Source: Udaeobacter sp046731855 (lineage in GTDB: Bacteria; Verrucomicrobiota; Verrucomicrobiia; Chthoniobacterales; UBA10450). Taken from it: 26,374 nt of DNA. Each line of letters starts with the position of its first letter. Position 1 is the stretch's first letter. Below are positions 6,919 through 16,121 of this stretch, piece after piece. The notes under the pieces are model-generated. The model ran no database searches. It was not told the DNA's origin and was given only the letters and a program-made list of their open reading frames with translations. The position numbers and the translations under genes were made by a program. The stretch spans positions 1 to 26,374 of the forward strand of contig JBKPLX010000020.1 in NCBI GenBank assembly GCA_046731855.1. The letters run 5' to 3'.

Positions 6919-7458
6919 TCAAATCCCCGGATTCCGCGTGCCGAGTTCTTCAACTGAGACGAGGGTTCGGTCGTTTGGTTTCGAACCCGTTTGCTGACGT
7001 TTATGGAGCCACGCCGCATTCTTGCGTACTACTTGGCTTCCTTTCACAAGCGTGCGTGTTCTTCCGAGTGTTGGATCGAACACGCTAACGTTGGCAGGGA
7101 GTGCTGCCAGAAATTCACAGAATTCCGGCACTCCGTTGTATTTGAATGCCGCCTCACGCACAGCCTTCGCCGTGAAGGGACGCAGGGTATCCGCTGTTCG
7201 TGAAACGCGATCCTGAGCAGGCGAGAGCGAGGACGACGATTCGGGGTAGGGAAAAGGAGCAGGCGTAGGTAATACTGATGATTCGGAAGTGGTCGGCGCC
7301 GCCGGGACTTGCAACGGTGTTTCATACGGATAGGGGCCAGGGACTTTGATAGTGGGGACTGCCGATTTAACTTTTCCGACCGGAAAAGCAAACATGATCA
7401 TTAGTCCTCCGGCGATTCCGATAATTCCGATTCGTGTTGGAGCGTGGGTTCTTTTCAT
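6919..7458 (-). CDS. hypothetical anchored/secreted protein with Pro-rich linker
   Basis: A 179-aa frame with a basic N-terminus (MKRTHAPTR) and one hydrophobic segment at about 10-28 (IGIIGIAGGLMIMFAFPVG), either a signal peptide or an anchor. A Pro/Ser/Thr-rich stretch follows at about 33-80, containing repeated PYP and APFPYP-like elements. The C-terminal part (about 85-179) looks folded, with a helix (TADTLRPFTAKAVREAAFKY) followed by short strands. I recognise no family. The protein probably places a small domain in the periplasm or on the envelope. No clear Shine-Dalgarno precedes the ATG. It may be cotranscribed with the downstream small protein gene. Confidence 0.6.
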   Translation of the reverse strand: MKRTHAPTRIGIIGIAGGLMIMFAFPVGKVKSAVPTIKVPGPYPYETPLQVPAAPTTSESSVLPTPAPFPYPESSSSLSPAQDRVSRTADTLRPFTAKAVREAAFKYNGVPEFCEFLAALPANVSVFDPTLGRTRTLVKGSQVVRKNAAWLHKRQQTGSKPNDRTLVSVEELGTRNPGI

Positions 7459-7605
7459 ATTGGAGCAATGGTTTATTTCCGAATGATGGCGTGATTACCC
7501 GGCGACTTTCAAACTGCCCCGAATTACACACCCGGAAGAGGACTAGAGAGCGCGTAAATTAGAATCAATTCACGGGATCAGTCAACCCAGAATCTGCATT
7601 GGTCA

Positions 7606-7654
7606 CCGCGTAAATTTGTGATTGTCTGTTGTTGCTACACGAAAATTTATGCGG
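7606..7654. repeat. inverted repeat, CCGCGTAAATTTGTG arms
   Basis: CCGCGTAAATTTGTG at 7606-7620 is matched by CACGAAAATTTATGCGG at 7638-7654, whose complement is CCGCATAAATTTTCGTG. The arms differ by one substitution and a short insertion and enclose a 17-nt loop. On the minus strand it would lie about 290 nt after the CHRD gene stop. Confidence 0.45.
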
Positions 7655-7722
7655 GACTCGACAACTGAGAAAGAGTGTGCGAAACAGAACGCCTTCCAAG
7701 CCGGCAGAAAAACTTTTCAGAT

Positions 7723-7750
7723 GGTGCATGGTGCATGGAGAGACTCCATG
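7723..7750. repeat. GGTGCAT direct repeat with CATGGAG-AGA-CTCCATG hairpin
   Basis: GGTGCAT occurs twice in tandem (7723-7736) and runs into a perfect 7-bp stem, CATGGAG (7734-7740) and CTCCATG (7744-7750), with a 3-nt loop. The compact form resembles the core of a dispersed REP-like element. There is no adjacent T-run. Confidence 0.4.
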
Positions 7751-7944
7751 ACCGCCCTTTTCAAGATTTTGTGGCGCATGAAACACACCGTCTGATCCCC
7801 CCGATTCGAGGACAACGCCTTGGAGTCGGCGGTCATTTTACCTGTCAATGAATGCACGGGTTCTAATCGTGTTCAGACCGAAACCGCTTCCTCATCCCGG
7901 CTCCAGTCAGCACACGCAAGTTTCACCAGTCAGTTCACCGCGAA

Positions 7945-8466
7945 TCAATCACCTTTACCGTGTCCAGCACCACGGCGGACCTGGCCACGAATCTCACCGC
8001 TCGGGAAGTTCGTGGTGTGCATATTCGCGTAGGAGAAACCGTCGCGCAGGAGTTCCAAGGCCGTGTCGAGATCACCTACGGCAACGCCTTGGGTGGTAGG
8101 CCCCACGACATTTGCAGCCGTAATCGTTCCGGTGATAGTTCCGGAAGTGGTCGCTGGACAAGCCGGCTGGCCCCCGCCACCGCATAGAAATATCATCACG
8201 CCACCGTTGACGTTGGGCACTCCAAAGTGCGTGTGAGCCACCGCAAGCGGCGATGACAGACCGGAGAAGTTTATCGAGAACGTGATCCCGCTCGGCTGGA
8301 TAGTCATGTTGAAGTCCGCTGTGCCCGCAGTGTTAATTGGAGGTACTTCATTCGTTCCGATGAGACTTGCAGAAAAACGCTCCGTCTGCGAGTGAGCTGT
8401 CGGTGCGACCAGCACACTCGCAGTCAGTGCGAGTATTATCCAAAACCCGACGTTTTTAGTTTTCAT
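7945..8466 (-). CDS. secreted CHRD-domain protein
   Basis: A 173-aa protein with a clear Sec signal peptide (MKTKNVGFWIILALTASVLVAPTAHSQ, cleavage near residue 26). One CHRD domain covers the rest: it opens with RFSASLIGTNEVPP and ends with SYANMHTTNFPSGEIRGQV, the family's hallmark strand. In animals CHRD repeats occur in chordin; in bacteria the domain is a beta-rich extracellular module of unknown function. An internal CGGGG...PACP segment contains two Cys that could form a disulphide. The start is well supported: AAGGAG (8474-8479) lies 7 nt upstream. The gene is divergent from the YceI/haem-barrel operon, and a GTAAC-N6-GTTAC dyad lies about 76 nt upstream. Confidence 0.9.
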   Translation of the reverse strand: MKTKNVGFWIILALTASVLVAPTAHSQTERFSASLIGTNEVPPINTAGTADFNMTIQPSGITFSINFSGLSSPLAVAHTHFGVPNVNGGVMIFLCGGGGQPACPATTSGTITGTITAANVVGPTTQGVAVGDLDTALELLRDGFSYANMHTTNFPSGEIRGQVRRGAGHGKGD

Positions 8467-8541
8467 ATTGTACTCCTTTGTGTTTTGTGGTTTAAATCCT
8501 TTCGTCCCACGTATTCGTCGAAGTCAATACCAAGTGGCATC

Positions 8542-8569
8542 GGAAAAGTAACGCGGTTGTTACTTTTCC
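8542..8569. promoter_or_regulatory. operator-like dyad 1, GTAAC-N6-GTTAC (11-bp arms)
   Basis: GGAAAAGTAAC (8542-8552) and GTTACTTTTCC (8559-8569) are a perfect 11-bp inverted repeat around GCGGTT. No T-run follows, and it sits in the divergent spacer between the CHRD gene and the YceI operon, so a protein-binding site is more likely than a terminator. A second dyad with the same half-sites and spacing lies 182 bp away (centre to centre about 178). Confidence 0.6.
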
Positions 8570-8725
8570 AGGAAGTGTTGGTGTGTCATGTGCGACGCTG
8601 CTATGGACTCAAGCGCACGTGGTTAACCATCGGGCGCGGGGAATTCGCCAGCTCGAGGCAATTGTGTTGAACTACGAGGAACCTCTGGTCGCCATGCCGC
8701 GAGAAGTGTCTGGTTGCACGCCAGG

Positions 8726-8741
8726 GTAACGGTTCTGTTAC
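8726..8741. promoter_or_regulatory. operator-like dyad 2, GTAAC-N6-GTTAC
   Basis: GTAAC (8726-8730), GGTTCT, GTTAC (8737-8741) repeats the half-sites and the 6-nt spacing of dyad 1. The flanks are similar but less symmetric (CCAGG on the left, TCTTTGG on the right). It lies 138 nt upstream of the YceI start. A single further GTTAC half-site occurs at 8773-8777. The likely reader is a dimeric helix-turn-helix regulator not encoded in this window. Confidence 0.55.
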
Positions 8742-8879
8742 TCTTTGGGGCTCCATTCTGGCTGGCCTGAGGTTACACTTAAGTCGAACTACTGAGCAGA
8801 GTCGTTTACGCGATTGCTGGGAATCGATGCAGGAAACACTTTGCTGGCGGCGCGTGCGACTCGCAGTTGGGAGGGGATT

Positions 8880-9509
8880 ATGGAATTAGATCGACATCGC
8901 TCTGCAAATGGATTGAACCTGTGCCTGCGGAGCAGGGTTAGCGTCACGCTGGCGTCGTTGCTGGTGATCTCGACTGGGCAACTCCGTGCTGATCCTGGGT
9001 ACAAAGTCGCAGGGGGGAAAATTTCATTCAACGTTGGCAGCAACGTTCCATTTGTGAAAGTTTCCGGTTCCTCATCCGCCGTAAATGGCAGCGGCGAAGG
9101 AACGGTTGGAGGAAATGTCGCGCAAGTCCGCAGTGCTCATTTCGAGATGGACCCGAAAACGCTGAAAACCGGAATCGGCCTGCGCGATCAACACATGTAT
9201 GAACACGTTTTCACGGCCCCTAACGGTTCGATAACGCCTGTTGTTCTCAAGACCGGGGCCTTCCAAGCGAAACGCAATCCGGCGAGCGGGAAATGGGAAG
9301 CCAATTTCCAAGCACAACTGACTTTGCGCGGAGTGACCAGACCGGTGCCCTTTCACGGCTCGGCGGAGCAAAAAGGCAGCCGGATACTCATCAGCGCTGA
9401 GGGCGTGGTAAAAACGTCGGAGTTCGGAGTAAAACCGATCACCTACTCTGGCGCAAGGGTGAACGACGGAGTGAACATTGTCGTGCATGATCTGCCCGTC
9501 GAACCATAA
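8880..9509 (+). CDS. YceI-family periplasmic lipid/isoprenoid-binding protein
   Basis: A 209-aa exported protein. A signal peptide (about 1-35) ends near QLRADPGYKV. The mature part is a lipocalin-like YceI beta barrel: YKVAGGKISFNVGSN at its start, then GEGTVGGNVAQVRSAHFEMDPKTLKTGIGLRDQHMYE, the family's MDPxxLxTGxxxRDxHM block, then NFQAQLTLRGVTRPVPF (the L-T-xxGVTRPV strand). The end (about 180-209) is shorter and less canonical than in E. coli YceI. Members bind polyisoprenoid lipids in the periplasm. I chose ATG 8880 because GGGAGGGG stands just upstream; a TTG at 8814 is in frame but inferior. The haem-barrel gene follows 16 nt later, so they form an operon. Confidence 0.92.
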   Translation: MELDRHRSANGLNLCLRSRVSVTLASLLVISTGQLRADPGYKVAGGKISFNVGSNVPFVKVSGSSSAVNGSGEGTVGGNVAQVRSAHFEMDPKTLKTGIGLRDQHMYEHVFTAPNGSITPVVLKTGAFQAKRNPASGKWEANFQAQLTLRGVTRPVPFHGSAEQKGSRILISAEGVVKTSEFGVKPITYSGARVNDGVNIVVHDLPVEP

Positions 9510-9525
9510 AGAGTAAGTCAGAGCG

Positions 9526-10740
9526 ATGAGAGGATCTCTTCGCCTCTGTTGGTGCGGCCAGTGTGCGCGATTGCGCATCGGCGCGATTGCCGGCGCTATG
9601 CTGTTGGGAACAAACGTCGCGGATGCCACGCCGCGGATGATCAGTTATGGCTATCCGAGTTGCATTTCGTGTCACGTCTCCGTTCAAGGACGCGGATTAT
9701 TGAATTCCTATGGGCGGGGCGTCGAGGTCGCGCAGAGTTATTCGAAGGCTGATTTGACAGCCATGCTACTGGGCCGCCAGGCCAGTGCGGCTGATCCGAC
9801 CGAAAATTGGAACGGCCGCTTCGGCAATGTGTTGCTCGATTTCCTGATCTCGACCCGGCTCACGCAGCGCCTCGATCAGGACAAAACCGACCCGATGCTT
9901 GCTGCGCTTTATCGTCAGGTCATTTTCTTGGGCGAAAGGGACCAGAGGCGAATCAATACCGAGGTTGGCTTTCTCGATTCCGGCCTGCCGGACACGAGGC
10001 TTGGAACAAATCGTATCGCCACCGGCGGCGGCGGCGTGTTTCTGAAAAAGGCGCTGCTGGAATGGCGCATCGAGGAAAACGGGACCGCCTCGGGCAAGGA
10101 GATCGCATTCGGACGGGATTACCTGCCGCTAGGCATTCAGATCGATGATTATACGACATTCATCCTCAATTTAAATCGCGACGGGATTTATGATTTTCCC
10201 TTGCAGGTGAAAGGATTTATTTGGACCGAGAAATCTCTCGCTTCCGTTTTTGCATATGCGCCGACATTTGAGGAACAATCGGACGCTCGCGAGTACGGCG
10301 GCGGTTTTCTTTACGAACGTTATCCAGCAAACACCCTCGCGCTCGGTGTGCAGGGACTGAGTGGCTGGGAAGACAATTTCGACCGCTTCAGAATCGGCCC
10401 CTATGCGCGCTGGGGCATATCCAACAAATGGGCTCTGCTCGTTGAGGCTGACTACACCTACTTTTGGGACGGCGCCCCGCCCGAACGCAGTGGCAATCAA
10501 GTTACGACCTACTTGCAGTTGTTTTATCATCACTACGAGTGGCTCGTTTCCAGCGCCACGATCAACTATGCCTATTCCGATTTCTCTCTACCAAAAGATA
10601 ACCTTACGTCATTTCGGTACACCATTGCCGCCCGGCTTAATCGCAACTTCACCGTCGTCGGTACATATGCGATCGGGGATATTCAGCGCGACTTGGACTT
10701 CGCACAGGAGCTCTCGATTTTCGCCACCGTAAAATTTTGA
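9526..10740 (+). CDS. outer-membrane beta-barrel with N-terminal CxxCH haem-c motif
   Basis: A 404-aa protein. A signal peptide (hydrophobic RIGAIAGAMLLGTNVADA, cleavage near 34) is followed almost at once by PSCISCH (45-50), a single CxxCH motif for covalent haem c, and GRGLLNSYGRG. The remainder (about 75-404) alternates short polar turns with aromatic-rich strands. It ends with LSIFATVKF, the terminal Phe expected of outer-membrane barrels. I infer a porin-like barrel carrying one haem on its periplasmic face. Related CxxCH-plus-YGR leaders before barrels occur in uncharacterised proteins of several phyla; I know no established function. It follows the YceI gene by 16 nt and likely shares its transcript and the dyad control upstream. 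Haem loading needs a cytochrome c maturation system, not visible here. Confidence 0.75.
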   Translation: MRGSLRLCWCGQCARLRIGAIAGAMLLGTNVADATPRMISYGYPSCISCHVSVQGRGLLNSYGRGVEVAQSYSKADLTAMLLGRQASAADPTENWNGRFGNVLLDFLISTRLTQRLDQDKTDPMLAALYRQVIFLGERDQRRINTEVGFLDSGLPDTRLGTNRIATGGGGVFLKKALLEWRIEENGTASGKEIAFGRDYLPLGIQIDDYTTFILNLNRDGIYDFPLQVKGFIWTEKSLASVFAYAPTFEEQSDAREYGGGFLYERYPANTLALGVQGLSGWEDNFDRFRIGPYARWGISNKWALLVEADYTYFWDGAPPERSGNQVTTYLQLFYHHYEWLVSSATINYAYSDFSLPKDNLTSFRYTIAARLNRNFTVVGTYAIGDIQRDLDFAQELSIFATVKF

Positions 10741-10812
10741 GGCGCGAGCTTGCACGGGTTATCGGAGGTCACGATCAGGGAGATTGAACAAGCGAAGAAC
10801 GCAGCCGTAGAT

Positions 10813-11289
10813 TCATGGCCCGGCTTGCCCAGTGCGGCGTTCGCGGAAAAAATCCTGCAACAGTGCAGCGCATTCTTTTTGCAAAACGCCGGAGGTGATT
10901 TCACAGCGGTGATTAAACGTCGGCATCTGTAGGAGGTTCATCATGCTCCCCGCAGCGCCGGCAAACGGATCTGCGCAGCCAAAGATCACACGTCTGATTC
11001 GCGTGTGGACGAGTGCGCCCGCGCACATCGCACATGGCTCCTTGGTCACGTACATATCGCAATCGGTGAGCCGCCAATCGCCGACGCCTTCCTCAGCTTG
11101 CGTCAACGCCAGCATTTCCGCATGCGCGGTGGCGTCCCTGAGCAACTCGACCTGATTATGATCGCGCGCGATGATTTTGTCTCCGCGGACAACAACCGCA
11201 CCGACCGGCACTTCGTCGGCTTTGGATCCTTTTAGCGCCTGCCGCAATGCTTCGCGCATGAAGTAAACGTCATTTGGCGGCTCGATCAT
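10813..11289 (-). CDS. tadA: tRNA-specific adenosine deaminase
   Basis: A 158-aa cytidine/deoxycytidylate-deaminase-fold enzyme that converts A34 of tRNA-Arg(ACG) to inosine. Zinc ligands and catalytic Glu are in place: HAE at 56-58 and PCAMC at 85-89. The N-terminal DVYFMREALRQAL helix and DEVPVGAVVV strand are typical of TadA, and the GAAGSMMNLL and FNHRCEITSGVL segments are TadA-specific, separating it from guanine or cytosine deaminases. Length is normal. It is convergent with the haem-barrel gene (72 nt apart) and divergent from acetyl-CoA synthetase. The final residues RRTGQAGP are unremarkable. Confidence 0.95.
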   Translation of the reverse strand: MIEPPNDVYFMREALRQALKGSKADEVPVGAVVVRGDKIIARDHNQVELLRDATAHAEMLALTQAEEGVGDWRLTDCDMYVTKEPCAMCAGALVHTRIRRVIFGCADPFAGAAGSMMNLLQMPTFNHRCEITSGVLQKECAALLQDFFRERRTGQAGP

Positions 11290-11316
11290 CGCTTCAAAAC
11301 AGTTCCGAGATTTACG

Positions 11317-11370
11317 AAGTTGAAAGATTACAGAGGCCGCGCCCGTCGCAACGTTCTATCTTTTCAACTT
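11317..11370. repeat. AAGTTGAAAGAT inverted repeat in the tadA/acs spacer
   Basis: AAGTTGAAAGAT (11317-11328) and ATCTTTTCAACTT (11358-11370) are complementary apart from one extra base. They sit in the 135-bp divergent spacer between tadA and the acetyl-CoA synthetase gene. It could be a regulatory dyad or a dispersed hairpin; a similar TTGAA-containing pair brackets the REP-like element near 16.7 kb. Confidence 0.4.
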
Positions 11371-11424
11371 TCTACGTGTACGATCCTTGCCCTAAGAATT
11401 TCTTCGGCATATTAGGGACTGCTG

Positions 11425-13371
<1,947 letters not shown>

Positions 13372-13474
13372 CTCCAACGGGCCATTCGCCCCTTGAGTCG
13401 TAGGGCTCCAATTTAAGAAAAATGCACGCGTTGAAATTTCTTTTTCATAGCGCGCATTCGGATAGCGTTCACCC

Positions 13475-15340
13475 GTGAGTTTTATTCGCACTGGCTTTCG
13501 TGAGATTGGATTAAAAATCCGGCGCCAGAAAACACGCATTGCGCTTCGTCATGAGAAGCGCCTTCTGCAGAAGAGCGAAATCAACCTGGGTCGCGAAGGC
13601 ACTGCCCAGGCGGCCAATTTTCCCGAGCTGCGGAACGAGATCGTCGCTCTTAAGAAGCTGGAGCAGGAACAAAAGGAGGTCGCAGTTCGAATCGCACAGA
13701 TCGAAGAAGGAATAAAAAAGATCGAAGAGGAACGGCAACAAAATGCGCATGAACAAGCGGAGGCGATTGCAAAGCTGGAGGCGGAAAAAAAGCCGCTTTT
13801 CCAGAAGCGCAACCAAACGAAGAGCAACGTCGATGTCTGCCAGCGCGAGTTGGCCGCCGTAGAACGACGCATTCAGGAAAGCGAAGCTGCCGACCGTGAT
13901 CTCTTGAAACAACTCTCCGATCTGCATGCGCTTGATCCGGCTCCTGCCGATCTGGAAGCGCGATCTGCCAGTATCAGCGCACGACGGGCGCGACTTCCGG
14001 ATGAGCGAGCGGAACTGGTCCGGGCGCGTCTCGGCAGCGCGGAGGCGGCCGGTTTGGCCAAGGAAAAATTGAATGCCGCGGAAGCGGAACTTGCTGCTGT
14101 GGAAAAAAATATAGCGCGCACCCGCAGCGAGTTTGAAGCGCGCGACCGGAAACTAAACGATAACATCGGCGCTCAGCAAGAAGCAGCGCGCAACGCGCGC
14201 GCACGCCACCAGACAGTCGAGGAGCGGAAAAATCCCGCGTATTTGAATATCGGCAGACACCTTGCCGCGCAGGGCGTTGCACCGCCGAACGCGCCGCAGC
14301 TGTTGGCCGAGGCGCATCGCCGCCGTGAGGCAGTCGATCGGCATTTGGCACACAAGGCAGAGCTGGCCTCGCTCTCGAGTCAGATCGACAAACAGGAGCT
14401 GCGGAAATTTTATTTCAGCATTTTCTCGGTGCTGGTCCTGCTTGCGATTACCCTGCTCGTCATTTTCCAATCTCCGCGAGGCCGCGAATGGCTGCCGCAG
14501 GAAACCGACACGATTTTGTCGATCAACTCCGATCAATTTGAACGGGCAGACCTCGCGAGGCGCTGGCGCAAAGATCAGCCCAAACTCTGGCCCGGATTAA
14601 TTGGCGCGGCTGCTTCGACTCCGGGATTGAACCTGCCTCGGGATGCAACACGCATTACTCGTGCAATTACAACCAATGAAACCGGAGAAACGCGCGAGTT
14701 CGTCCTGGTTGAAGCGCGCCGGGCCGCTCCAAAGGCCATTAATGCGATCACCAGCGATAAGGCGTTCCAAAAGCGCGCAATTAGCGGTTTGCCAGTTTGG
14801 GAGCGACCGCCTGATTTTGCGGTTGCCAGGGTCGGACCCGCAACGCTGGCCGTTGGAGCACCAGTTGCGGTGGATGAGTTGGTGTTGGTGCGTCTCGGGA
14901 TGAAACCGGACCTGAAAATCACGGGCCAACTGTTTGATCGTTTCCAGGCACTCGATCGCGAAAGCGCTTTACGACTCATCTCGCGCGATCCGCCCGATCT
15001 CTCGCGTGTCTTTAATCCGATCTTTACCCCCGAACTGCTCGACGCTTCACAATTACTGGGTCTTGCGGTCAATCTGCAAAATCCGGTAAAAGCCAGAGTG
15101 CTCATAAAAGTGAACGCCTCCAAAAATGCTGCCGAGATCGCGCGAAATTTGCACGATAATCCACAGCAATGGTTGCGTCTGCCGAACTCGGAACTGTTGC
15201 TTTACTCCCGACCGCCCGAGATCCAAAGACCAAGCCCCTCAAATTTGGAATTGCGCTTCGAGGTCCCTGAAAATAGCGCTCGCGTTCTTCTCGAGCGCCT
15301 GGCAAAAACGGAGGCCCCCCAAGTAGTGACCGCCTACTGA
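13475..15340 (+). CDS. membrane-anchored coiled-coil protein with extracytoplasmic domain, unknown function
   Basis: A 621-aa protein starting at GTG 13475. Residues about 15-250 are strongly charged and heptad-like, rich in E, K, R, Q and A, predicting long cytoplasmic coiled coils. A conserved-looking block (NPAYLNIGRHLAAQGVAPPN, about 253-272) precedes another helix. One transmembrane helix lies at 312-332 (FYFSIFSVLVLLAITLLVIF). The rest (about 335-621) would be extracytoplasmic and alternates strands and helices. It contains segments such as FAVARVGPATLAVGAPVAVDELV that look like two copies of a small alpha/beta unit. I do not recognise a named family. It lies 8 nt before a VanX-type peptidase gene, so an envelope role is plausible. 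The GTG start has no strong Shine-Dalgarno. Confidence 0.8.
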   Translation: MSFIRTGFREIGLKIRRQKTRIALRHEKRLLQKSEINLGREGTAQAANFPELRNEIVALKKLEQEQKEVAVRIAQIEEGIKKIEEERQQNAHEQAEAIAKLEAEKKPLFQKRNQTKSNVDVCQRELAAVERRIQESEAADRDLLKQLSDLHALDPAPADLEARSASISARRARLPDERAELVRARLGSAEAAGLAKEKLNAAEAELAAVEKNIARTRSEFEARDRKLNDNIGAQQEAARNARARHQTVEERKNPAYLNIGRHLAAQGVAPPNAPQLLAEAHRRREAVDRHLAHKAELASLSSQIDKQELRKFYFSIFSVLVLLAITLLVIFQSPRGREWLPQETDTILSINSDQFERADLARRWRKDQPKLWPGLIGAAASTPGLNLPRDATRITRAITTNETGETREFVLVEARRAAPKAINAITSDKAFQKRAISGLPVWERPPDFAVARVGPATLAVGAPVAVDELVLVRLGMKPDLKITGQLFDRFQALDRESALRLISRDPPDLSRVFNPIFTPELLDASQLLGLAVNLQNPVKARVLIKVNASKNAAEIARNLHDNPQQWLRLPNSELLLYSRPPEIQRPSPSNLELRFEVPENSARVLLERLAKTEAPQVVTAY

Positions 15341-15348
15341 CCCAGCAA

Positions 15349-16002
15349 ATGCGACGTTTTAACGTTCCTTTAATCGCTGCGATGGCAGTGGCGCCCACGA
15401 TTTTAACCGCAAACGCCGGCGGCCCCCTGGTGGATATCCGATCGGTCGATCCAACAATCATTGTTGATTTGCGTTACGCGGGGCGAAATAATGTTGTCGG
15501 ATACCCGCTTTATTCTCGTGGAACGAGCGCTCTCGCTCGACCAGAAGTCGCTTCGGGTTTAGCCACAGCGCAGGCATTTCTGCGGCGCTTTCAATTTGGG
15601 CTGAAAATCTGGGATGCGTACCGGCCCGTAGCCGTGCAGGAAAAGCTTTGGCACGCGTCACACAACAGCGATTACGTTGCCAATCCTGAAATTGGCGTCG
15701 GCTCACTTCACAGCTGGGGTGTCGCTATCGATGCTACATTAGTCGACACATGGAATCGCCCCGTGCGAATGCCCAGTGATTTTGATGATTTTACGCCCGC
15801 TGCAATGTGGCGTTACGTCGGCCCTCGTGCCGATGTCCGCGCACACGTGCATTTGCTGCAGATGGCAATGCGAAATGCAGGCTTTTGGGGATTGCGCACC
15901 GAGTGGTGGCATTTCACGATTGCCGACTGGCAAAAATACTTGCCCGATCAAGCAGCACGCACTGCTCAAGTCACCGGTACCCAGTGGCAAGGCAAGTTAT
16001 GA
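15349..16002 (+). CDS. D-alanyl-D-alanine dipeptidase, VanX/DdpX family
   Basis: A 217-aa exported protein with a signal peptide (MRRFNVPLIAAMAVAPTILTANA). The zinc peptidase motifs are complete: SLHSWGVAIDATL with His121 and Asp128, and EWWHF with catalytic Glu185 and zinc ligand His188. Arg92 in the DAYRP motif matches the transition-state Arg of VanX. The N-terminal block (VDLRYAGRNNVVGYPLY) is also characteristic. Family members cleave D-Ala-D-Ala. Outside vancomycin-resistance clusters they usually recycle cell-wall dipeptide or use it as a nutrient; no vanA/vanH genes are seen here, so resistance is not implied. It follows the coiled-coil gene by 8 nt. No clear Shine-Dalgarno, consistent with coupling to the preceding gene. 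Confidence 0.93.
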   Translation: MRRFNVPLIAAMAVAPTILTANAGGPLVDIRSVDPTIIVDLRYAGRNNVVGYPLYSRGTSALARPEVASGLATAQAFLRRFQFGLKIWDAYRPVAVQEKLWHASHNSDYVANPEIGVGSLHSWGVAIDATLVDTWNRPVRMPSDFDDFTPAAMWRYVGPRADVRAHVHLLQMAMRNAGFWGLRTEWWHFTIADWQKYLPDQAARTAQVTGTQWQGKL

Positions 16003-16011
16003 TCGAGATTC

Positions 16012-16092
16012 TGTCATTCCGACCGAAGTGGAGGAATCTCTTACTCTTAAAGAACAATAGCTAGAGATGTCTCGGCTTCGCTCGACATGACA
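16012..16092. repeat. REP-like inverted-repeat element 1
   Basis: TGTCATTCCGACCGAAGTGG begins the left arm, which continues to GAATCTC. The right arm, read on the minus strand, begins TGTCATGTCGAGCGAAGCCG and continues to ACATCTCT. The arms pair imperfectly into a hairpin of about 81 nt, following the pattern TGTCAT-N2-GAGCGAAG-N-GA. It sits between the vanX-like gene stop and the 4-TM gene. A second copy in the opposite orientation lies at 16670-16760. Confidence 0.7.
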
Positions 16093-16121
16093 AATGCGTA
16101 GTTCGGGAGATGGAGGCCAGA

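Larger units (their letters stand above)
7459..7944. other. 486-bp gap without a credible gene; two hairpins
   Basis: No frame here looks coding: the longest (7565-7786, minus) has an erratic composition and no family resemblance. The stretch holds an inverted repeat at 7606-7654 and a short repeat/hairpin at 7723-7750. The CGCGTAAATT sequence also occurs twice, near 7551 and 7607. It may contain the CHRD transcript's 3' end and the promoter of the downstream hypothetical gene (both minus strand), or be the remnant of a decayed gene. Confidence 0.5.

Noticed and set aside
7565..7786. 73-aa minus-strand frame in the gap
   Set aside because: Odd composition, no motif or ribosome site, and it runs through a hairpin and direct repeat.
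15349..16002. Vancomycin-resistance cluster because of the VanX-type gene
   Set aside because: No vanH, vanA, vanR or vanS homologue is in the window; lone exported dipeptidases are common.
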